Shown: positions 16,271 through 25,613 of the stretch, one piece after another
Position numbering within the stretch: the first letter of the stretch is position 1
How the letters are laid out: each line of letters opens with the position of its first letter
Source of the DNA: Leucobacter sp. Psy1
Lineage (GTDB): Bacteria; Actinomycetota; Actinomycetes; Actinomycetales; Microbacteriaceae
Assembly: GCF_020096995.1 (NCBI RefSeq)
Contig: NZ_CP083692.1
Coordinates: 2,356,001 to 2,420,000 of the forward strand
Direction of reading: 5' to 3'
Length of the DNA: 64,000 nt
Notes under the pieces: model-generated
Seen by the model: only the letters and a program-made list of their open reading frames with translations
Database searches by the model: none
Told to the model about the DNA's origin: nothing
Program-made: the position numbers and the translations under genes

Positions 16271-17217
16271 CCGGCAGCACCGTCCGGTGTCGGGAAGTTC
16301 GTGACGACCCGAGTGACGCCGCGCTTCACCTCGACGAGGCCGATCAAGCGGCCCTCCGGATCGATTGCCGCGACCAGGCGCGCATCGGCCACGTCTGGCA
16401 CCTCGAGACGCTTGCCGTGCCCGAGGTCGATCGCCTGCTGGGCCGACAGCGTGAGCTCGGGAAAGAGCGACCGCGCCGCGTCGGCCGGGGCGAGCAACGG
16501 GCCCGGATCCCCCGCGACCAGTCGTTCCATCGACACGGCGTCCGCCACCGAGAACGGCCCCACCCGCGTCCGCCGCAGCGCGACGAGATGACCTCCGAGA
16601 CCCAGGTCGGCACCGAGGTCGCGCGCGAGCGCACGGATGTACGTGCCTGAGGAGCACTCCACCGTCGCATCGAGGTCCAGCACCGCTCCACCATCGCTCG
16701 ACTCCGCAGGTCGCGCTTCCCCCGCCGCGAAGCGGTGCACCGTCACCGGCCGACGCTTCAGCTCGACCTCCTCGCCGCTGCGCACCCGGTCGTAGGCGCG
16801 GCGACCATCGATCTTGATCGCGCTCACGGCGCTCGGCGCCTGCTCGATCGCGCCGGTCAGCGCATCGACACCGCGGGCGACACGATCCGGATCGGCGAGC
16901 ACTGCAGCGACATCAGCAGCGTCGGCAGCTGAGAGCCGCTCACCCTCCCGATCGTCCGTGACCGTGGACTCGCCGAGGCGGATCGTTGTTTCATACGTCT
17001 TGTCCAGTCCCACGAGGTGCGTCAGCAGACGGGTCGCGGGCCCGGCGCCGAGCACGAGGAGCCCCGTCGCCATCGGATCGAGCGTGCCGGCGTGCCCCAC
17101 TTTCCGGGTGCCGAGCGCGCGCCGCGCTTTCGCGACGACATCGTGACTCGTCCACCCCTCGGCCTTGTCCACCAGCAGAATGCCGCCCTGGGCGGGGAGC
17201 TCGAACTTCGCATCCAT
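16267..17217 (-). CDS. truB: tRNA pseudouridine(55) synthase
   Basis: A 316-residue pseudouridine synthase that modifies U55 in the T-loop of tRNA. The catalytic Asp lies in KVGHAGTLDPMATGLLVLG; DKTYETTIRLG and CSSGTYIRALARDLG are the other TruB motifs. A C-terminal PUA-like extension ends the protein. The ATG at 17217 (MDAKFELPAQGG) fits the family N-terminus; an upstream ATG would add six residues. It faces mutY divergently with only 32 bases between starts, so the two promoters must overlap closely. Confidence 0.95.
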   Translation of the reverse strand: MDAKFELPAQGGILLVDKAEGWTSHDVVAKARRALGTRKVGHAGTLDPMATGLLVLGAGPATRLLTHLVGLDKTYETTIRLGESTVTDDREGERLSAADAADVAAVLADPDRVARGVDALTGAIEQAPSAVSAIKIDGRRAYDRVRSGEEVELKRRPVTVHRFAAGEARPAESSDGGAVLDLDATVECSSGTYIRALARDLGADLGLGGHLVALRRTRVGPFSVADAVSMERLVAGDPGPLLAPADAARSLFPELTLSAQQAIDLGHGKRLEVPDVADARLVAAIDPEGRLIGLVEVKRGVTRVVTNFPTPDGAAG

Positions 17218-17249
17218 CCCGTCCAGCCTACTCACCTAGACTGGGGCGA

Positions 17250-18143
17250 GTGGCCGCAGAACTCTCCCGCGTCGCACCCGCCGTGAACGACTGGTACGCG
17301 ACCGCCGCCCGCGACCTTCCCTGGCGTGCGCCTGACGTCGATGCGTGGGCGATCCTCGTGTCCGAGTTCATGCTGCAGCAGACACAGGTCGACCGCGTCC
17401 TCCCTCGCTGGACGGAGTGGATGGAACGCTGGCCGACCCCCTCCGCCCTTGCGGCTGCGGAGCCGGGCGAGGCTGTTCGCGCATGGGGCCGTCTCGGGTA
17501 CCCCAGGCGCGCGCTCTGGCTCCACCGCGCCGCCGTCGAGATCGCGGAGCGCCACAACGACCGGGTCCCCTCCGACGTCGACGCGCTCCTCGCGCTCACC
17601 GGCATCGGCCCGTACACCGCACGCGCCGTCGCGGCCTTCGCATTCGGCGACCGCCACCCCGTCGTCGACACCAACACGCGTCGCGTCATCGCGCGCCTCG
17701 TCCACGGGCGCGCCGCCGCCGGCATGCCGTCCCCTGCCGATCTCGCCGACATGGAGGCCCTGCTTCCGGCCGAACCCGTTGCAGCTGCCCGCTTCAACGC
17801 CGCAGCGATGGAACTCGGGGCGACCGTCTGCACCGCACGCGCCCCGCGTTGCGGTGCATGCCCCGTCGCGGACTGGTGCGAGTGGCGCGGGGCGGGCTAC
17901 CCCGACAACGCACCCGCCAAGCGCCCCCGCCAGGCTGCGTTCTCAGGCAGCGACCGGCAAGTGCGCGGACGGATCATGGCGCTGCTGCGTGAAGCCACCT
18001 CACCGGTGGATCCGGCGGACGCGCTCGCGGCTGCAGCCGAAGGGGGCCTGCGGGAACCCGAGCAGGCCCGTCGCGCCTACGACTCGTTGCTCGCCGATGG
18101 TCTCATCGTGGAGCACGAGGGACGCACAGCACTTCCCCGGTAG
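17250..18143 (+). CDS. mutY: A/G-specific adenine DNA glycosylase
   Basis: A 297-residue base-excision repair enzyme that removes adenine opposite 8-oxoguanine. The catalytic Glu is in LVSEFMLQQTQVDRV, the helix-hairpin-helix is LTGIGPYTARAVAAFAFG, and the conserved Asp is in HPVVDTNTRRV. A 4Fe-4S cluster follows in the pattern C-x6-C-x2-C-x5-C (CTARAPRCGACPVADWC). The C-terminal NUDIX-like domain of longer MutY proteins is missing; a short winged-helix-like tail is present instead, usual for actinobacteria. The GTG at 17250 is chosen because longer frames run back through truB. Confidence 0.93.
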   Translation: MAAELSRVAPAVNDWYATAARDLPWRAPDVDAWAILVSEFMLQQTQVDRVLPRWTEWMERWPTPSALAAAEPGEAVRAWGRLGYPRRALWLHRAAVEIAERHNDRVPSDVDALLALTGIGPYTARAVAAFAFGDRHPVVDTNTRRVIARLVHGRAAAGMPSPADLADMEALLPAEPVAAARFNAAAMELGATVCTARAPRCGACPVADWCEWRGAGYPDNAPAKRPRQAAFSGSDRQVRGRIMALLREATSPVDPADALAAAAEGGLREPEQARRAYDSLLADGLIVEHEGRTALPR

Positions 18144-18160
18144 GGACCGCTCCCGGTAGC

Positions 18161-18176
18161 GACCGACGCGTCGGTC
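18161..18176. terminator. Perfect palindrome between convergent mutY and rbfA
   Basis: GACCGACGCGTCGGTC is a perfect 16-base palindrome lying between the mutY stop and the rbfA stop, overlapping the latter. It could form a short hairpin in either direction and help end both transcripts, but it has no U-run and almost no loop. Confidence 0.3.
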
Positions 18177-18615
18177 AGCCCCTCTCGTCCTCCGCCTCAG
18201 CGTCCCGCTTCTCGTACGGGTCCGCGTCACCGGCGTACTCGGCTCCCTCGGCAAGGGCCGCTGACTCCGCGTCGCGACGCTTCGCCTCATCCAGCAGGGA
18301 GGTGAGGTGCTGCGCAGACTCCGGCAGTTCGTCATGGATGAACTCGAGCGCAGGGGTGAGGCGAGTGCCGAGCTGCTTGCCGACCTCGGTCCGCAGCATA
18401 CCCGTCGCCGCTTTCAATGCAGCCGCGGAATCAGCCTGCTCCGCCTCCGAGCCGTAGACCGTGTAGAAGATGCTCGCCTGCTGCAGGTCGCCGGTCACGC
18501 GCACATCGGTGATGGTGACGAATCCGAGCCGCGGATCCCGCAAACCCTTCTCGAGTCGTCGAGCGACGATCTGCTGAATGCGTTCTGCCACCTTGCCGGC
18601 ACGTGGATTGCTCAT
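18175..18615 (-). CDS. rbfA: Ribosome-binding factor A
   Basis: A 146-residue KH-like protein needed for 16S rRNA 5' maturation and 30S assembly. The start [18 protein letters not shown] is standard, with the family motifs [27 protein letters not shown] and [19 protein letters not shown]. The acidic C-terminal tail (about residues 125-146) is an actinobacterial feature. In most genomes rbfA directly follows infB; here a DUF805 gene on the other strand lies between them. Confidence 0.94.
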   Translation of the reverse strand: MSNPRAGKVAERIQQIVARRLEKGLRDPRLGFVTITDVRVTGDLQQASIFYTVYGSEAEQADSAAALKAATGMLRTEVGKQLGTRLTPALEFIHDELPESAQHLTSLLDEAKRRDAESAALAEGAEYAGDADPYEKRDAEAEDERG

Positions 18616-18754
18616 GACATCAAGCCTACCGCGGTGAGGACGCGCCACTGACCCGCCCGCATATCGACGCAGAGTGTGATGCAATAGTCGGTGCGTACGG
18701 GTGGGGACCCGCTCGTATCACACGGCATATGCATCCAGGAGAAAGCGACTCATC

Positions 18755-19315
18755 ATGACTATCCCATCCGCCCCTCAGTACCAGCCGGGGCCGCAGCAGC
18801 CGCAGCAACCGCTGGGAACCACGAACGTCGACGACGTCACGCTCCCCTACTACGGCGCCTCATTCGGCCAGGCCATCAAGCGCTTCTTCAAGCAGTACGC
18901 GAACTTCACGGGACGTGCGTCCCGCAGCGAGTACTGGTGGGTGGCGCTCTTCCAGGTGCTCGTGCTGCTGATCCCCGGCATCCTCATGTTCGTCGGTATC
19001 GGAATGGCGGCGTCCGCGACCGCTGCCGGAATGTCGTACGACAGCATGGGCAACCTCACGACCAGCGGGGTCGACCAGGCTGCCGCGGGCACCGGTGCGA
19101 TCCTCATGTTCGTCGGCGGCGGCCTCAGCACGGTCATCTCACTCGCGATCCTCGTGCCGACGCTCGCGATCACGTGGCGTCGTCTGCACGACGGCAACTT
19201 CGCCGGGCCGTTCTTCTTCCTGTCGTTCATCCCGACGGTCGGCAGCATCGTGCTGCTCGTTCTGCTGCTCCTCCCGTCCAAGGTTGAGGGCCAGCGGTTC
19301 GATCAGGGCCGCTAA
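18755..19315 (+). CDS. DUF805 membrane protein
   Basis: A 186-residue protein with a Pro/Gln-rich N-terminus (residues 5-25) followed by the DUF805 pattern: FKQYANFTGRASRSEYWWVALFQ, then four transmembrane helices, with RRLHDGNFAG before the last two. The FxGRxxRxEYW and RxHD motifs define the family, found in many bacteria without a proven function. The ATG at 18755 follows AGGAGAAAG at a suitable distance. It is oriented against infB and separated from it by a strong bidirectional terminator, so it is an insertion in the usual infB-rbfA order. Confidence 0.88.
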   Translation: MTIPSAPQYQPGPQQPQQPLGTTNVDDVTLPYYGASFGQAIKRFFKQYANFTGRASRSEYWWVALFQVLVLLIPGILMFVGIGMAASATAAGMSYDSMGNLTTSGVDQAAAGTGAILMFVGGGLSTVISLAILVPTLAITWRRLHDGNFAGPFFFLSFIPTVGSIVLLVLLLLPSKVEGQRFDQGR

Positions 19316-19329
19316 CGCGTCTCGCAGAC

Positions 19330-19378
19330 AAGAAAGGGCCGGTCGGCAGTGGATCCCACTGCCGACCGGCCCTTTCTT
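19330..19378. terminator. Strong bidirectional terminator between DUF805 gene and infB
   Basis: A 23-base perfect stem: 19330-19352 (beginning AAGAAAGGGCCGG) pairs with 19356-19378 (ending CCGGCCCTTTCTT) around a 3-base loop. The A-rich and T-rich arms give short U-tracts on both strands, fitting termination of both convergent genes. Confidence 0.9.
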
Positions 19379-19388
19379 GCACCGCGGG

Positions 19389-22136
19389 CTATGCCCGGGG
19401 CTTCTCCACCATCTCGGTGGTCTCGATCTCGTCACCGATCTGAATGTCGTTGAACTTACCGAGGCCGATACCGGCTTCGAAGTCGGTCTTCACCTCGGTG
19501 ACGTCGTCCTTGAAGCGACGCAGCGACTCGATGGCGAGGCCGTCTGCGAGGACAACGCCCTCGCGGATGACACGGGCCTTTGCGTTGCGCGTGATCGTTC
19601 CGCTGCGGACGATGACACCGGCGATGTTGCCGAACTTCGAGGAGCGGAACACCTCGCGGATCTCGGCGACACCGGACTGCACCTCTTCGTACTCGGGCTT
19701 GAGCATGCCCTTGAGCGAGCTCTCAATGTCGTCGAGCGCGTTGTAGATGACGTTGTAGAACCGGATGTCGATCCCCTCGCGGGCGGCGCGCTCGCGCGCC
19801 TTGACGTCGGGACGGACGTTGAAGCCGAGGACGATGGCGTTGTCGATCGTGGCCAGGTCGATATCGCTGGCAGTGATCGCGCCGACGCCGCGGTGCAGGA
19901 TCCGGAGCTGGACCGAGTCGTCCACCTCGATCTTCATGAGCGACTCCTCCAGTGCCTCCACAGCACCGGACACGTCTCCCTTGATGATGAGGTTGAGGGA
20001 CTCGACCTTGCCGTCCTCGAGCGCCTTCGTGAAGTCCTCGAGGCTGATCCGCTTGCGCGCCTTGGCGAGCTGAGCGTTGCGCTCCGCTGCCTCACGCTTC
20101 TCGGCGATCTGGCGTGCGGTGCGGTCGTCGGGGGTGACGATGAAGTTGTCTCCCGCGCGCGGCACGCTCGACAGACCCTGCACGAGCACCGGACGCGACG
20201 GCACGGCTTCGGTCACGGACTCGCCGTTCTCGTCGATCATCGCCCGGACACGACCGTAGGCCGTGCCGGTGACGATCGCATCGCCGACGCGCAGCGTACC
20301 CGACTGGATGAGCACCGTGGCGACCGAACCGCGACCCTTGTCGAGGCGAGCCTCGATCGCAACGCCGCGGGCGTCCTTGTCGGGGTTCGCACGCAGGTCG
20401 AGACCGGCGTCAGCCGTGAGCAGGACGGCGTCGAGCAGTTCAGTGATGCCCACGTTGTTGCGCGCGGAGACATCGACGAACATCACGTCGCCGCCGTACT
20501 CCTCAGCGACCAGGTTGTACTCGGTCAGCTGCTGGCGCACCTTCTGCGGGTTCGCGCCTTCCTTGTCGATCTTGTTCACTGCGACCACGATCGGCACACC
20601 TGCCGACTGCGCGTGGTTCAGCGCCTCGATCGTCTGCGGCATGATGCCGTCATCGGCAGCGACGACCAGGATCGCGATGTCCGTCACCTGCGCACCACGG
20701 GCACGCATGGCGGTGAACGCCTCGTGACCCGGGGTATCGATGAAGGTCAGGGCGCGATCCTTGCCCTCGTGCTCCGTGTGCACCTGGTAGGCACCGATGT
20801 GCTGGGTGATGCCGCCGGCCTCACCGCCGCCCACGTTGGCCTGACGCACTGCGTCGAGGAGTCGCGTCTTACCGTGGTCGACGTGACCCATGACGGTGAC
20901 GACCGGGGGCCGCGGCTGCAGCTGCTCGTCGCTCTCCTCATCGAGCTCGGACTCGATGTCGATGTCGAAGCCCTCGAGCAGTTCGCGATCCTCGTCCTCG
21001 GGCGAGACGATCTGGATCTTGTAGCCCAGCTCCTCGCCGAGCACCTGGAAAGTGCCCTCGTCGAGGGACTCGGTCGCGGTCGCCATCTCACCGAGGTGGA
21101 ACAGCACCGTGACGAGGTTCGACGCGGTCGTATCGATCTTCTCGGCGAAGTCGGCGAGCGAGGCTCCACGACGCAGACGGACGGGGGTGTCACCCGAACC
21201 GCGGGGGATGCTCACGCCGCCGAGCGACGGCGCCTCCCGCATCTCGAATTCTGCCCGCTTCGCCCGCTTCGACTTGCGTGCCTTGCTCTTGGAGCCGCCA
21301 CGACCGAACGCGCCGGCCGTACCCGCACCGCGACCACCGCGGCCACGGCCGGCGAAGCCGCCGCCCGGGCGCGGAGCGCCGAAGCCACCACCGGCACCGC
21401 CGCCGGGACGAGCCCCTGCACCGCCGCCGGGACGTCCGCCGCCACCGGGACGACCTGCGCCGCCGGGACGACCTGCACCGGCACCCTGGGGGCGCGGAGC
21501 GGGCCGCGGAATGTTGCCGGGATTCGGGCGATTCCCCGGACGGCTCCCCTGCGAGGGGCTGAACGGGTTGTTGCCCGGCTTCGGGGGCCGCGGAATTCCC
21601 ATACCCTGGCTCGACGCGAAGGGGTTGTTGCCCGGACGCGGGCCCGAGGGCTTCGCAGCGCCAGGCTTCGCACCGGGCTTCGCAGCTCCGGGCTTCGGCG
21701 CCGATCCACCCGGCTTCGGAGCCGCAGCACCGGGATTGGGCGGGGTGCTGCCCGGCTTCGGCGCAGTTGCGCCGGGGTTCGGGGCGGAGGAACCGGCCTT
21801 CGGCGCGGTGCCACCGGGATTCGGGGGCGATGACGGCTTCGTCTCGGCTGCATCCTCTGCTGCCGGCTTCGCGGTCTTCGCTGCGGGCTTCGGACCGGGC
21901 TTCGCGCCCGGCTTCGGAGCACTGGACTTCTTTTCAGTGTCGCTGCTCGCCTGGGCGTTGCCGCCCTGGGTGACGCCGTCTGCCTCAAGGGCAGCCTTCA
22001 CCTTCCGGGCGACCGGGGGCGCGACGGCCGACGAGCTCGCCTTGACGAACTCGCCCATATCCTTCAGCTTGGCCAGAACGACCTTGCTATCGACACCGAT
22101 CTCCGAAGCGATCTCGTGTACGCGTGGGTTTGCCAC
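19389..22136 (-). CDS. infB: Translation initiation factor IF-2
   Basis: A 915-residue GTPase that recruits fMet-tRNA to the 30S subunit. The N-terminal IF2_N domain ([24 protein letters not shown]) is followed by a Lys/Ala, then Pro/Gly/Asn-rich low-complexity linker of over 200 residues built from repeats such as APKPGxxAPNPG and GRPGGxGRPGG. The G domain (G1 [11 protein letters not shown]3 DTPGHEAF, G4 NKID) and domains II-IV follow. The GTG at 22136 is chosen because AGGAGAA lies just upstream and the homologous start is VAN/VAK; an earlier ATG would add seven residues. The SD is partly inside a hairpin. It is the last gene of nusA-ylxR-infB. Confidence 0.96.
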   Translation of the reverse strand: MANPRVHEIASEIGVDSKVVLAKLKDMGEFVKASSSAVAPPVARKVKAALEADGVTQGGNAQASSDTEKKSSAPKPGAKPGPKPAAKTAKPAAEDAAETKPSSPPNPGGTAPKAGSSAPNPGATAPKPGSTPPNPGAAAPKPGGSAPKPGAAKPGAKPGAAKPSGPRPGNNPFASSQGMGIPRPPKPGNNPFSPSQGSRPGNRPNPGNIPRPAPRPQGAGAGRPGGAGRPGGGGRPGGGAGARPGGGAGGGFGAPRPGGGFAGRGRGGRGAGTAGAFGRGGSKSKARKSKRAKRAEFEMREAPSLGGVSIPRGSGDTPVRLRRGASLADFAEKIDTTASNLVTVLFHLGEMATATESLDEGTFQVLGEELGYKIQIVSPEDEDRELLEGFDIDIESELDEESDEQLQPRPPVVTVMGHVDHGKTRLLDAVRQANVGGGEAGGITQHIGAYQVHTEHEGKDRALTFIDTPGHEAFTAMRARGAQVTDIAILVVAADDGIMPQTIEALNHAQSAGVPIVVAVNKIDKEGANPQKVRQQLTEYNLVAEEYGGDVMFVDVSARNNVGITELLDAVLLTADAGLDLRANPDKDARGVAIEARLDKGRGSVATVLIQSGTLRVGDAIVTGTAYGRVRAMIDENGESVTEAVPSRPVLVQGLSSVPRAGDNFIVTPDDRTARQIAEKREAAERNAQLAKARKRISLEDFTKALEDGKVESLNLIIKGDVSGAVEALEESLMKIEVDDSVQLRILHRGVGAITASDIDLATIDNAIVLGFNVRPDVKARERAAREGIDIRFYNVIYNALDDIESSLKGMLKPEYEEVQSGVAEIREVFRSSKFGNIAGVIVRSGTITRNAKARVIREGVVLADGLAIESLRRFKDDVTEVKTDFEAGIGLGKFNDIQIGDEIETTEMVEKPRA

Positions 22137-22142
22137 ATTTCT

Positions 22143-22167
22143 CCTGTCTGGGTTCACGCCAGACAGG
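22143..22167 (-). promoter_or_regulatory. Hairpin sequestering the infB ribosome-binding site
   Basis: On the minus strand CCTGTCTGG pairs perfectly with CCAGACAGG (plus 22143-22151 with 22159-22167) around a 7-base loop. The 3' arm contains the AGG of the AGGAG Shine-Dalgarno, and the GTG start follows five bases after that sequence begins to emerge. Formation would reduce initiation on infB, suggesting translational control. Confidence 0.55.
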
Positions 22168-22210
22168 CGAGAACCATAATTATCGGACGGACCTCATTTT
22201 GAGCCGCTCA

Positions 22211-22462
22211 TCAGTTATCCATGAGTGATTTCAGCCTGTTCTCTAGTGGGCCAGTGTCGAGCTTCCCCGACACTCGCAATGCACGCGCGAATGCTTCGCG
22301 CGACATCGCAGTCGTCAAACACTGTGCGGTGGGATGGACCCAGGATCCGCGGCCGGGAAGTACCGCCCGTTCGTCAGCGATGAGCTGACCTCGGTTCTCG
22401 ACAACTCGGAGCAGATCCCCTCGTTCCGCGCGTTCGCGGCACGCCACACAGGTTCGAAGCAT
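22211..22462 (-). CDS. YlxR-family RNA-binding protein (DUF448)
   Basis: An 83-residue basic protein starting MLRTCVACRERAERGDLLRVV, the YlxR signature (RxCxxCR). The motif PGRGSWVHPTAQCLTTA matches the family's GRGxYxxxxxxC segment, and FARALRVSG gives the basic helix. YlxR (RnpM) binds RNase P RNA and nucleic acids and is nearly always encoded between nusA and infB, as here. The gap from nusA is 14 bases, indicating one transcript. Confidence 0.9.
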   Translation of the reverse strand: MLRTCVACRERAERGDLLRVVENRGQLIADERAVLPGRGSWVHPTAQCLTTAMSREAFARALRVSGKLDTGPLENRLKSLMDN

Positions 22463-22476
22463 AACTATCTTAGCAG

Positions 22477-23475
22477 TCAGTCGGACTCCATGATTGAATC
22501 CGGCTGGATATCGATTTTAGCGCCGGTGAGCTTCGCAGCGAGGCGAGCATTCTGCCCTTCCTTGCCGATGGCGAGCGACAGCTGGAAGTCAGGGACCAGT
22601 GCGCGGACCTGCTTCAGCGACTCGTTCAGCATGAAGACATCGGTCACCTTCGCCGGGGAGAGCGCGTTCGCCACGAACACCGGCAGCGTCGACGAGTAAT
22701 CGACGATGTCGATCTTCTCCTCTCCGAGTTCCGACATCACGGCACGCACACGGCGCCCCATCTCGCCGATGCAGGTGCCCTTGGCATTGATCCCGGACTC
22801 CTTGGCGCGAACGGCAACCTTGCTCCGGTGCCCGGCCTCGCGAGCGAGCGCCACGATCTCGACGGCGCCGGAGGTCAGCTCGGGAACCTCGAGTTCGAAC
22901 AGTCGACGCACGAGTCCGGGGTGCGTGCGGGAGACGGTGACCTGCGGGCCCTTCGTCCCCTTCGACACGCTCGTCACGTAGACGCGCAGCCGTGTGCCGT
23001 GCGAGTAGTCCTCGCCCGGAATCTGCTCCTCTGGGGGCAGGATCGCCTCGATCTCACCGAGGTCGACGTGCACCATGCGCGGGTTCGGCCCCTGGTGGAC
23101 GACGCCGGAGACGATCTTGCCCTCCTTGTCCTTGAATACGCCGAGCACGGCGTCGTCGGACAGGTCGCGGAGACGCTGGTTGATGACCTGCTTCGCCGCG
23201 GCGGATGCGACGCGACCGAACTCGTCGGTGGTCAGCAGCGCCTCGCCGATGATCTGGCCGTCGTCGTCGAACTCGGGGACGTAGACGAAGATGTCGCCCG
23301 TCTTCCGATCGAGAGTGACCCGCACATCCTTCTCGTTCGGAACGGTGCGGTTCTGGTTCTCTTGGTGCTTGAGGTAGGCGGAGTGGATGGCCTGCTCGAT
23401 GATTTCGGCGAGTTCCTCGAAAGGAATCTCCTTTTCGCGTTCAAGTCCACGCAGCATCGCGAGATCGATCTTCAC
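22477..23475 (-). CDS. nusA: Transcription termination/antitermination factor NusA
   Basis: A 332-residue RNA polymerase-binding factor. The N-terminal domain (MKIDLAMLRGLEREKEI; FEELAEIIEQAIHSAYLKH) is followed by an S1 domain (GKIVSGVVHQGPNPRMVHVDLG) and two KH domains (VTVSRTHPGLVRRLFELEVPE; GTCIGEMGRRVRAVMSELG; IGKEGQNARLAAKLTG). The short length lacking C-terminal acidic repeats is normal for actinobacteria. The start is GTG with TAGGAGGG upstream. rimP, which usually precedes nusA, is not next to it: the upstream neighbour is a divergent acetyltransferase 95 bases away, so this operon starts with nusA. Confidence 0.95.
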   Translation of the reverse strand: MKIDLAMLRGLEREKEIPFEELAEIIEQAIHSAYLKHQENQNRTVPNEKDVRVTLDRKTGDIFVYVPEFDDDGQIIGEALLTTDEFGRVASAAAKQVINQRLRDLSDDAVLGVFKDKEGKIVSGVVHQGPNPRMVHVDLGEIEAILPPEEQIPGEDYSHGTRLRVYVTSVSKGTKGPQVTVSRTHPGLVRRLFELEVPELTSGAVEIVALAREAGHRSKVAVRAKESGINAKGTCIGEMGRRVRAVMSELGEEKIDIVDYSSTLPVFVANALSPAKVTDVFMLNESLKQVRALVPDFQLSLAIGKEGQNARLAAKLTGAKIDIQPDSIMESD

Positions 23476-23570
23476 GGTGCCCTCCTATTCACATGTCCGG
23501 CCCGCACGGTTCACGGGTCAATCCCCCAGGATACCGCACACTGCCGAGACATTCCCCCTAGTCTGAAGAG

Positions 23571-24872
23571 ATGGCTCAGACACCTCCTTCCGCACCCGCG
23601 AACCGTCAGCCCCGCCCCGCCGTCGACGGCGGCGGCGGCCTCGAGTATCGGGTCATCGCGGAAGATGACCTCGCCGGTGTCGACGCGGTGACCCGGGCAG
23701 GCGCTCGGGGCTTCCTCATGGGCGAGCCCACCGATGCGGAACTCGCCGCGCAGCGCTCGACAATCCAGGGCCGTCGGCATATCGCGGTCTTCGATGCGTC
23801 GCTTCCGCACCCCGAGGTTCCGGTCGCCACCGTCGGATCCTGGGTCACCGATGTGACCGTCCCCGGCGGAAGCGCACCGATGTGGGCCATCTCGGCTGTC
23901 ACCGTCGCACCGACGCACCGCCGCCGCGGCATCGCCCGCACGATGCTCGAACGAGAGCTGCGCGATGCCTCGGAATCCGGCGTCGCGCTCGCGGGCCTGA
24001 CTGCGTCGGAGGCGACGATCTACGGTCGGTACGGATTCGGGATCGCGACGACCGGAGCACGGCTCACCGTCGACACGCGCCGTGCCGGGTGGGTCGGCCC
24101 CGAGACCGATGGTCGTCTCGAGTTCATCGACCGAGAAGAGCTCGCTGTCGCGATGGGAGAGGTGCACGAGGCGGGTCGCCTCGCCCGGCCGGGTGATGTG
24201 CCGGGTTGGCCTGAGCGGTGGAGGGAGTTCGCCGGCCTGGCTGCGGGGGAAGAGGATGGCAAGCGGGTCAGGGGTGTCCGTTTCGTCGATGGTTCCGGGC
24301 AGCTGCGGGGCGCCCTGGCATATCGCGTGTACGAGCCCGAAACGGGTCCGACGCGGCTCGATGTCCGTTTCCTCGCCGCGGAAACGCCTGAGGCGGAGGC
24401 GGCGCTCTGGCGGTTCGCGGTGCAGTACGACCTGGTGGATCAGGTGACGGCGGATCACCGCCCCGTCGATGATCCGCTCCCCTGGCTGGTCGCTGATACC
24501 CGCGCGGTCAGCATTGAGGGTCGCGATTTCGAGTGGCTGCGAATTCTGGATGTGCCCGCGGCGCTCACCGCTCGCGGGTATTCCGCTCCGGTGTCGGTGG
24601 TTCTCGACGTGTCCGACTCGCACGGCTATGCCGCGGGCGCGTGGCGTCTTGAGGCCGACGCGTCGGGTGCGGCTACGGTGACGTCGGCGGCGGACTCGGA
24701 TCTGCCTCGCGTTTCGCTGGGGGTGGCGGAGCTCTCGTCGCTGTATCTCGGTGGCGTCGCGGTGCGTGCCTTGGCTGATGCGGGGCGCGTGCGCGGGCCT
24801 GAACCGGCGCTTCGTGCGCTTGCCGCAGCGCTGCACAGTTGGCGGGCACCGCAGTTGAGCATCAGCTATTAG
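23571..24872 (+). CDS. Eis-like GNAT N-acetyltransferase
   Basis: A 433-residue protein with the Eis layout: an N-terminal GNAT domain, a second degenerate GNAT domain, and a C-terminal sterol-carrier-protein-like domain (about residues 330-433). The acetyl-CoA binding motif is VAPTHRRRGIA at residues 112-122. TIYGRYGFG (150-157) carries the Tyr used as general acid in Eis, and the chain ends in an aromatic residue (SISY), as expected where the C-terminal carboxylate acts in catalysis. Eis proteins acetylate amines on aminoglycosides, polyamines or proteins; the substrate here is not known. It is divergent from nusA. Confidence 0.85.
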   Translation: MAQTPPSAPANRQPRPAVDGGGGLEYRVIAEDDLAGVDAVTRAGARGFLMGEPTDAELAAQRSTIQGRRHIAVFDASLPHPEVPVATVGSWVTDVTVPGGSAPMWAISAVTVAPTHRRRGIARTMLERELRDASESGVALAGLTASEATIYGRYGFGIATTGARLTVDTRRAGWVGPETDGRLEFIDREELAVAMGEVHEAGRLARPGDVPGWPERWREFAGLAAGEEDGKRVRGVRFVDGSGQLRGALAYRVYEPETGPTRLDVRFLAAETPEAEAALWRFAVQYDLVDQVTADHRPVDDPLPWLVADTRAVSIEGRDFEWLRILDVPAALTARGYSAPVSVVLDVSDSHGYAAGAWRLEADASGAATVTSAADSDLPRVSLGVAELSSLYLGGVAVRALADAGRVRGPEPALRALAAALHSWRAPQLSISY

Positions 24873-24923
24873 GTGCTGCGGGGCGAGATTGTCGGGTGTC
24901 CTCACGCGACCTCTGCATCACCT

Positions 24924-25613
24924 TCACTCGACTGCGTCCCACCGGGGGAACGGTCGGTAGTCGCCGGGTAGCAGGGAGAGGTGCTCATCCTCTTCGATGT
25001 CGTATCGGGCGTGCTCGCCACGTGCCTTCTCCGCTTCGTATCGCTCGTGAATGTCGTCAGCGAGCGGGAGATACTCGCCCCAGTATGGGGGTGAATAAGC
25101 AGCGAGTAGCACCCCGTTCGTTGCTTCCTCGATGGAGATCCATGCGCCCGTATCTGTGAATGCTGAGACTCGTGAACTGCCATCGACCTCACTGCGATAC
25201 TCCTCGACACTCCATCCACGCAGCTGCCAGCGTTCCTCTGTTTTCTCCAGAATCCGAGCAATGCTCGATTTGAGCTGAGTAGTTCGAGTGGCTTCGAAAC
25301 AGTAACTATTGTCCGCGTTCATTCCACGCTGAGATGCGCTCATGCCACCACCGTCGAACGGAAAGATTTCGTTGCGCACACCTGAAAGGTTCCAATCCCC
25401 TCGATGTATGAACTCCTGTTCCTTGGCTAAGAACTCGTTGAACTCAACGTAACGTCGGGACGCAAGTTCGTAGCCTTCTCTGTCACCAAGTTGTTGAGAT
25501 TCTTCCAACGTTGCTCCATCCGCGTCGACGCTCATCGAGCATCCAAGTAGTAACCCGAGAAGAGCAAAGAGAAAAGCGCAGCTCGATATTCGAAGGACCT
25601 TGACCAAATTCAC
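24924..25613 (-). CDS. Low-GC lipoprotein at the end of the T7SS-like operon; candidate immunity protein
   Basis: A 229-residue protein starting with GTG at 25613, overlapping the hydrolase stop (GTGA). A signal peptide with lipobox LLLGC (Cys at about residue 25) indicates a lipid-anchored extracytoplasmic protein. The rest is hydrophilic, with an RYVEFNEFLAKEQEF helix, several Trp/Tyr and an acidic C-terminus. No known domain is recognised. Two 60-base lines counted by hand are 48% G+C, against 72% for a line of the ATPase gene, so the base composition differs sharply from its neighbours. Position directly after a hydrolase in a T7SS-like operon resembles lipase effector/lipoprotein immunity pairs; that role is inference. 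Confidence 0.72.
   Translation of the reverse strand: MNLVKVLRISSCAFLFALLGLLLGCSMSVDADGATLEESQQLGDREGYELASRRYVEFNEFLAKEQEFIHRGDWNLSGVRNEIFPFDGGGMSASQRGMNADNSYCFEATRTTQLKSSIARILEKTEERWQLRGWSVEEYRSEVDGSSRVSAFTDTGAWISIEEATNGVLLAAYSPPYWGEYLPLADDIHERYEAEKARGEHARYDIEEDEHLSLLPGDYRPFPRWDAVE

Noticed and set aside
19095-21833. A 912-codon open frame on the plus strand
   Set aside because: It lies opposite infB and reflects GC-rich codon structure of the real gene. Its translation has no domain, and the infB frame has full IF-2 motifs.
21300-21950. Short direct repeats resembling a repeat array
   Set aside because: They encode the Pro/Gly/Asn-rich linker of IF-2 in frame. There are no regular spacers, so this is not a CRISPR.
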